From Kingdonia uniflora (lineage: Eukaryota > Streptophyta > Magnoliopsida > Ranunculales > Circaeasteraceae), in contig JACGCM010002657.1 in NCBI GenBank assembly GCA_014058105.1, positions 682,001 to 746,000 of the forward strand: 64,000 bases of DNA, in the 5' to 3' direction. Positions 57,301 to 64,000 of the stretch are shown piece after piece. A model generated the notes under the pieces. That model ran no database searches. It saw only the letters and a program-made list of their open reading frames with translations, and was not told the DNA's origin. The first letter of the stretch is position 1. Each line of letters opens with the position of its first letter. A program made the position numbers and the translations under genes.

Positions 57301-59035
57301 AAGCTAGTAAGCCGTCCCCTGTCCGCACAGGTTTCGAACTAGAGAACGCGAAGCGCCTCTCGCCGGGAATACGAATGGTAGCTGTCTTCTTGAAGCAGTC
57401 TAAAGTGACCCAGTGTGTCGACAACCAGTCCATGCCTAGGATGATGTCAAACTCATGCATCGGCAAAACTAATAGGTCTGCTGAGAGGATACGACCACAA
57501 ACAACTATCGGGCAATCTCTACATATACGTGAGATGGACACCGAAGAACCTAAAGGAGTACTCACGGAAACCTCATCTATCAATAAAGAAGACTCAAAGC
57601 TAATAATACAGAAGAATGCAGATGCGATGAATGAATGCGATACACCAGAATCCAAAAGGACATGAGCTGACGATAAAGAAATATGGATTGTACCTTCTAC
57701 TACAGGTGGAGCGGTGCGAGCACCTCACCTCCCCACTGCGTGCATCCTACTCTGTCTACAGCCCTGCCCTTGCTGCACTGGAGGATGTGGTCTCTGAACA
57801 CCCTGAGGTCCTGGAACTATCTGTCTGCCCTGAGGACCCAGGAACTGTCGCTGCGGAAACTGCTGAATCTGCTGCGGTCATGGCTGAAAACCAACTGGAC
57901 TCTGAAACTGCCTCTGTGGCTGCAGTCCTCTGACTGGTTTAGGATATTACTGCTTGACGTGCCCCGACTCCCTACATTTCCAATACTGGCGTGATGCAAA
58001 CTGTGTTCTCTCAAAATACTGTCCGCCCACAACTCTAGTTGGAGTACTCTCAAACCTCGGCCTTCTCGAACCCAAGCTAGTGTACTGCGTCTGGACTTCC
58101 TTGCCCTTATCGGGTCTTTGGTCTTGCCTCTGCTGGCCCCTCAAGTCCTTGGACTTGCGATATTCGGTATCGTTTTGCTCCTAAGCCAAAGCTTTAGACA
58201 AAACCTCTCTATATATACTGGCACCGAAAGTAATCAAGAACCTCCTAAAATATGGGCGAAGTCCGTTTAGGAACTTCATCTTCCTCTGCTCCTCGTCATC
58301 AACAATGAGCGGAACGTAATGAGATACCTCGTTAAATTGCTAATCATACCCAGCAATACTCATATCACCCTGCTCAAGTGCGTAGAACTCTGAAATACAG
58401 GCGTCCCAATAACTCTGAGGGAAGTACTGATCGAAGAAACACTCTTGGAATGATGGCCAAAGAATAGGAGACTCCAAAACTGTCCTCTTGGCCATATCCC
58501 TCCAATAATCTGCCTCGCCCTGAAGTAGGTAAGCTGCAAGTGTCACCCGCTGATCGTCAAGATACTTCATCGCGTCCAAGGTCTTCTTTATAGACTTGAA
58601 CAATGTCTCGGCCTCTGAAGGAATCAACGTGCCGGAAAATGTAGGGAGTTTATACCTCTGAAGCTGCTCTAAGTAACTGTGCACCCTGTGCATTGGGCTC
58701 CTAGCCTGCTAAAAGGAAGTGGCAAAACTCTCCATAAACTGTCTCATCTCGACTGAAACACCTGAAGCTGCTGGTAGTGGTAAAACACCTGGGTGCCCTG
58801 GAAGTACTGGAGTAGGTAGGGTACCCTGCTGAAGCTAAACCCCTAGTACTACTCTCACACTAACCCCAGCCTTAGAAACTATTGGCAATGTCAGCGGGAT
58901 CGAAACAGACCCCGAACTCTCCTAACTAACTATTGGCTCATCAGCCACTGTGCCACTGCACAAACCCTGGTAAACACCTCCTCAGATACCCCCAAGGGTT
59001 CGAGTACGACCTCTGCCTCTGCCACCTCTAGCCAT
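54377..59035 (-). pseudogene. gag-pol of element C (gag, PR, RT, RH, INT, chromodomain)
   Basis: Start ATG at 59035 (MARGGRGRGRTRT). Gag core YLEQLQRYKLPTFSGTL and ADYWRDMAKR. The zinc knuckle CxxCxxxxHxxxxC has Tyr in place of its first and last Cys (YWKCRESGHVKQ). Protease LLDSGVSHSFI keeps D-S-G. RT runs from PYRMA to the catalytic box, which reads FVGD instead of YVDD (about 56700), so an essential Asp is gone. RNase H has [12 protein letters not shown] and FSDHKSL. Integrase has H-H (AHRSRCTIHPG) but only the first of its two Cys (KCLLPAV). Its DDE is intact: TMDFILG, VSDRDARI, QTEGVNQILEDM. The C-terminus is a GPEEATWELE-type chromodomain (Trp now a stop). All segments lie in one frame with about 19 stops, most explained by CAA/CAG to TAA/TAG or TGG to a stop. 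Confidence 0.93.
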
Positions 59036-59196
59036 CTGTTATGAATAAGGCAATTCAACTCTGAACGGATAGGGAAGGATTAAAATAGGAAAGGAATTCG
59101 ATAAAATATAAAAATCCGAAAAGAATCGATCCTAACTCCGTCTAATGAGTAACTTGTCATGTGATCTGCAATAACAGAGATAAGGATTTACCATAC

Positions 59197-59210
59197 GCTC
59201 TGATACCAAG
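59197..59210 (-). other. primer-binding site of element C (initiator tRNA-Met type)
   Basis: On the minus strand CTTGGTATCAGAGC two bases after the 5' LTR; TGGTATCAGAGC is the classic complement of the initiator methionine tRNA 3' end. Confidence 0.92.
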
Positions 59211-59212
59211 TC

Positions 59213-61757
59213 TGTCACGCCCCAAAATCCAGCAATCGGTAGCTTGACCAATTACTAGATTCTAAGTAGTGCAGGTCGGGGAATCCAAAGATTCTACCCC
59301 ACAAATAGCCATGCCATAGACAAATTCTGGCTCAGCTATTTACATATATCAATAATAAGCAGAGTAATGAAATGAAATAACAACATAGCGGAAGCGAAAA
59401 ACATATATACATATCTGACAGAAATATATACAATGAACAAAATACGGTGCAACAACATACGCTGAGATAACAACAAAAGTCTAAACTAAAACTGGTCGGC
59501 CGCGTCAACTGCTCCAAATACTGCTAAGGCTCTCAACAACTCAAACTACTCAGCCTCTGAAGTGGGTGGAAACAATGCGAGAGTGAGCAAAGCCATAGCT
59601 CACTGAATACCGAACAAGTCAAAATAACATACTAGTAAACAAATACAGATAAAGAGAGTGAAGTGAAACAGATAGAGTAAGTTAAAGTAGAATAATAGTA
59701 ACTAATAGATTCATGATCCAAGTAGTAGAGTAATAAGAAGCAAAATGGAATATGTAATAACCAGAGTTAGAATAAGGAATCTAAGAGAAGGAGGGAAATG
59801 TAACATGAGGATATGATGCAATGATATGTTAATGATGTGATGAACTAAGTTTTAAATACTGAATGAATTGATGTTTAAAAGAGTGATGAAATCTTATTAT
59901 AAGAATGGTTGATCAACCGCTAGCATGTTTGACTTAAAGAGATCTGTTAAAGGGAATCAATTGGTACGATTTTTTTCAAGCTCGACCAAGCTAATGGATA
60001 CTCACTTGATCAAAGTGTTCTGGGATTTTCAACTCGCGGAGCCAACGTCCGAACTATATTTCATTCCGAGGAGTTTCAACCTCAAGGATAAGCCCTGTAC
60101 CAGATTGTAAATACTTTCTCATACCTTCCCACATTCCCGGATTGGTTTATAAGGTATGATAGTATCCATCCTGGACCTACCTACTATTTTAACCCGATAA
60201 AGGACTCCTGCGATCCTATCGGAGGTCAAGCGATGTAGAGCTTTGTTATGTATCCGATCTCGATAAGTTAAAAAAGTTTGTATGATTTGAATGGATGCAA
60301 CAGATTCTAAGGATCACAATGGAACAGCCGTGAACCCGGCAAACAAATATAGGATAACCACCTACAGATGAGCGTGGCAACAATTCTAAACAAAATGCCC
60401 AATGACTCGGATGTACCATCTAAACCGATAAAATAACAACCTAACCATCATCACAACTAAACAACCTTAGTCTCTAGAAGACTGAACCCAACAACGAGAA
60501 TGCAGCTACTAGTCAAACTACACTAACAACTTCTAGCAGAACCGAAGGCCAATGCAACTATACTAACCAAGTTCAGAACAATAACTAAAGGTTAATAATT
60601 GTGGAGAACTAATATGAAAATAAGCCCTAACTGATCACAACACTTCTATGCTCAGAGTACTACTCTAATCAACATCAATTAGCTAGTAGAGGAATTTAGA
60701 AATGAAGGGAAAACTCGCCTGAAAGAAATCCCGAGTCCTTCGGAAAACCAACCCAGAAACCCAACTACGATCCGTGGAAAAGCAAATGGAACGCCTGGTA
60801 ATCTAACACACACCAGGAGCAACAAACATCCAACAATTTAAAATCCAAACCCTTGAAATCAAACCCTAAGCCAAATCAAGCAGAATTGACGGAAAGGAAT
60901 AAGGAAATTACTTACCGAGGATAGGAAAAGAGATCGCGGCGAAGCTGAGGAAGAATCTGCGAGCAAAGAGGAAGGTTGGATTAGGTGTAAGGTGGAGGGA
61001 GGAAAAGGTTAGGGAGAGGAGGAAGTGAAGGATTGAAGAGGGGAATGATAAAATGAAGTATATAAATCCAGACGCAGCTGAAATCGCACATCTGTTCGAA
61101 TAGGACAAGGCTTACTCGAACAGAATGTTGCAGGGATGAAAGAAAACTTTACCTGGAAGGTCATGCTCGAGCAGACAATGTCCTATTCGAACAAAACTGG
61201 TCTGTTCAAAAACTGGACTTACTAGAAAAGCTAAGGAATTGTCGGGAGATACCACGGACCACCCCGAGCACCCCGGAACTCCACGGACCATCTCCACCAC
61301 CACATAAACACTTCTAAGAACCCAACCAAGGTTCCCCAAGGTGAATACACCACCTCTACCACCCCTCGGCAACCAAAATGCCTAAGCCCCCAAAAAGGAA
61401 TCTTTTCCTCGAGCGACCCCGAAAATCCACCGGCCACTCCAACGGTTCACCGGAATCCCCCCAAATCACACACAAAACACCTAAATAATACTACCAAACT
61501 TTCTACAGGCTCCCAAGGACACAAAACCACCTCTAACTCCAAAACACCTCCGAACCGCCCAAAACTACTAATGGAATCTAACACTAAACCACCGAAAGGA
61601 ATAAATGGATGCATAAAGGATGAGTAGAATGGATGAAAGAGTACATGCGGAAAATGAATGCGGAACTTAACGTGATGGAATGGAATCTAATATGCTAATG
61701 AGATTAAGAATAGTATTAATAGTAAATATTAGGAATAATTTAATACGGGTCATTACA
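59213..61757 (-). repeat. 5' LTR of element C
   Basis: Aligns end to end with 51751-54328; about one difference per 12-15 bases by eye in the part compared. Open frames in both LTRs (near 53460-54008 and 60908-61437) are incidental. Confidence 0.93.
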
Positions 61758-64000
61758 ACTACGATGCTAGCCATATCAAGTTCTCTAACCATGATGCATT
61801 GGTGGTCATGTTTAAAATGAAAAATTTCACAATGCACAGTATGATGGTCGATATAGGAAGCGCCATCAAAGTACTCTTTCAAAGTACAATCGAACATATG
61901 GGATTAATAGATTAAGTTAAGGCCAGTAATATGGAAATCAGCGGATTCAATTGATTTAAGAAAGAACGAGTGGGTAAGATCATATTGTTTATCACCACAG
62001 GACCAACTACCATCGACGCAATATTTTAAGTCATCAATGCTAAGTCAAGTTATTTGAAGATAATGGGATGTTGTTTGCTGCATAATATGAAGGTAATTCC
62101 TTCTACTTATCATCTAGTACTACGGTTTGTAGAATGGGGGGATTTATGACGTCAAAGGCAGATGGAAACTAGCTTTCTCTTGTAAAAATATAGTGACCTG
62201 TATTATATATACTTTAGAGGAATTTGGAGCATTACAATTATAGAAAACTAGCCTTGCAGAGGTTCAATCATTAATTGTCAATGTTATAAAATATGTCAAG
62301 ATTGACGAACCTGATCGAGGTCTATTGATAGGAATTCATTTCCCTTTGGAAGACTGTGAAACAATAGTCGACTTCTTACAGGAAAATATAGATGTATATG
62401 CTTGGACATTTCAAGAAATGCCGTGTCGAGCTCACTTTAGCTTATTATTGATTGCGTTTAAATGATAAGTATGTGGCGGTAAAGCTAAAACTGAGGACAT
62501 TAACACCCAGACTTTGAGATGAAGTGAACACAGAGATCGATAAACTTATCGAAGTTGGATTTATCAGGAAAGTAGATTACCCCAATTGGATTTCGAATAT
62601 CATAGCAGTTCCAAAGAAAAATGGAAAAATCAGAGTTTGTGTAGACTTCACCAATCTAAATAAACACACTTTGAAAGATAATTTTTTCTTCTAATAATCA
62701 ACCACTTGCTGGATTCAACTGCTAGGCATAAAATTCTATCTATGATGGATGCAGCACTTGGTGACAATCAAATACTACTCGTACCTGAAGATTAAGATAA
62801 AACTACATTTATCACAGAGCAAGGACTATATTGTTAGAAGGTCATGCCATTTGGACTAAAGAATGCATGAGAAACTTATTAAAGGTTGATGACTCAAATA
62901 TCCAAAGACCACCTTGGGAAAATGGTAGAAGTGTATATCGATGACATGCTGTGTAAAAGCCTCAATAAGGGAGACCGCCTTACAGATTTTCATACAATTT
63001 TTAAAGTCCTTCGATCTTACAGAATAAAACATTATCTTAATAAATGCTAATTTGGAGTCCAGTCAGGGAAATTCTTGGGACACTTGATCAGTAAAAAGGG
63101 TATAAAAGTAGATCGAGATAAGATTCGAGCACTCTTATCAATGCCATATCCAAAAACCATAAAAGGCGTACAAAAGTTGGCTGGAAATATTATGGTGATC
63201 AATAGATTTGTTTTAAAATCGCCAGATTGACGTAGATAGTTTTAACCTACTATGCGAAGAGGCACAAAGAGGAAAGAACAAGATGGAGCCTGAGATCGAA
63301 TTGAGTGAAGAATGTGAAGCAGCATTCCAAGATCATATGAAATATCTAGGAAAACCTCCCATCGTGAGTACCCAAATTGTGGGGGAAGAACTTACAGTCT
63401 ACCTTGCCGTTATAGATAATTCTCTCAGTTTGGTACTCATTCGACTTAATGGAAAAATAGAAAAACCCATGTATTTTATCGGCAAAACATTACTCAAGTA
63501 GAGTCATGATATACTATGATTGAAAGGCTGCTCCTTATCCTCCTATATACCTTGCAGAAGCTAAACAAATATTCTTAAGCTCATTCGATTCGGGTAATGA
63601 CGAACTATCCCCTTCGGTAGGTTTTATCAAATAAAGAATCTCAATGAGTGCAATAATGGTTAGTAAGTATGGGTGAACAAGATATACGTTTTGAACAATG
63701 GTTTTCTAAAAAGGGGAAAGAGTAGCTGATTTCTTAGTGGATTTCCATGTAGAAGTCCTGAAATAGGAAGAATATGATCCCGAACTAGTGGAAGAACAGT
63801 TTGAAGAAAAAGTTGACTGGATATCATAAAAATATTGGGGCCTTCTAACTGATAGATCTGTTAGACTAACGGGATCAGGGGTCGGTATCCTTCCCATCAT
63901 ATCTTCAAATGACAGGATTAAAAAATTTATCTAACTTAATTTTTAGATAACAAATAATAAGACAGAGTACATATCGCTAATCCAAGGTTTAGACATGGCA
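61758..64000 (+). pseudogene. protease, RT, RNase H and start of aRNH of Tat element T4
   Basis: Continues from 51750: NHDALVVMFKMKNF and MMVDIGSAIKVLFQS (D-I-G instead of D-T-G). RT: VDYPNWISNIIAVPKKNGKI, VCVDFTNLNKHTL, MPFGLKNA, the catalytic YIDDM at 62933 intact, FGVQSGKFLGHLISKKGIKV. RNase H: ELTVYLAVIDNSLSLVLIRL (about 63390-63500). The aRNH begins near 63910 (NNKTEYISLIQGLDMA) and runs off the window end. Several stops and shifts. It may be the continuation of T1, whose gag ends at about 28.9 kb. Confidence 0.85.

Larger units (their letters stand above)
51751..61757 (-). mobile_element. Tekay/Del-like chromovirus (Ty3/gypsy), 10.0 kb, nested in T4
   Basis: Two 2.5-kb LTRs, a primer site for initiator tRNA-Met, a polypurine tract and one long gag-pol in a single frame on the minus strand. 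The target duplication is perfect. The LTRs are clearly closer to each other than those of T3, so C inserted later. gag-pol holds about 19 stops but no frameshift. Confidence 0.93.

Noticed and set aside
57375..58184. Several plus-strand frames opposite element C gag/protease
   Set aside because: Shadows of the minus-strand gag-pol; the minus frame has the zinc-knuckle remnant and the protease motif.

Overview
This is nuclear DNA of a flowering plant, most likely a eudicot. The evidence is one ordinary plant gene with spliceosomal introns, AT-rich intergenic DNA, and plant-type transposons and Ty3/gypsy retrotransposons that fill everything to its right. I cannot name the species. All alignments and splice sites were read by eye; similarity statements come from recognising conserved motifs, not from a search.

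Layout. 0.4-8.7 kb, minus strand: a ten-exon TBC-domain Rab GTPase-activating protein gene. Every exon reads open, every intron has GT/AG ends and both catalytic finger motifs are present. It is the only gene here that looks functional. 9,199-15,898: a complete PIF/Harbinger DNA transposon with 19-bp terminal inverted repeats and a TAA target duplication. It carries the usual transposase and Myb/SANT-like genes plus an extra plant-mobile-domain (PMD) gene, all broken. 15,958-27,085: a complete 11.1-kb Mutator-like element (MULE) with roughly 90-bp terminal inverted repeats and a perfect 9-bp duplication (ATCTAATAT). It carries a FAR1-type transposase, a second PMD/coiled-coil gene and an unrecognised gene. 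Its non-coding parts are full of TCGACAAT/ATTGTCGA motifs.

27-64 kb: a nest of LTR retrotransposons. Tat-lineage Ty3/gypsy fragments on the plus strand (called T1, T2 and T4 here) are interrupted by two dated-by-nesting insertions. T3 (34,084-48,200, minus strand, Tat lineage, 590-bp LTRs) lies inside the integrase of T2. Element C (51,751-61,757, minus strand, Tekay/Del-like chromovirus, 2.5-kb LTRs, initiator-Met primer site, TSD ACTAC) lies just before the protease of T4. T3, and probably T2, carry intron-containing coiled-coil genes antisense to the element between integrase and the 3' end.

The most interesting points are: two unrelated DNA-transposon superfamilies, 50 bp apart, each carrying a PMD gene; the palindromic motif family confined to the MULE; the antisense spliced genes in Tat elements; a pair of LTRs of one family in opposite orientation; and coding regions ruined almost only by stop codons without frameshifts, as expected from deamination of methylated cytosine.
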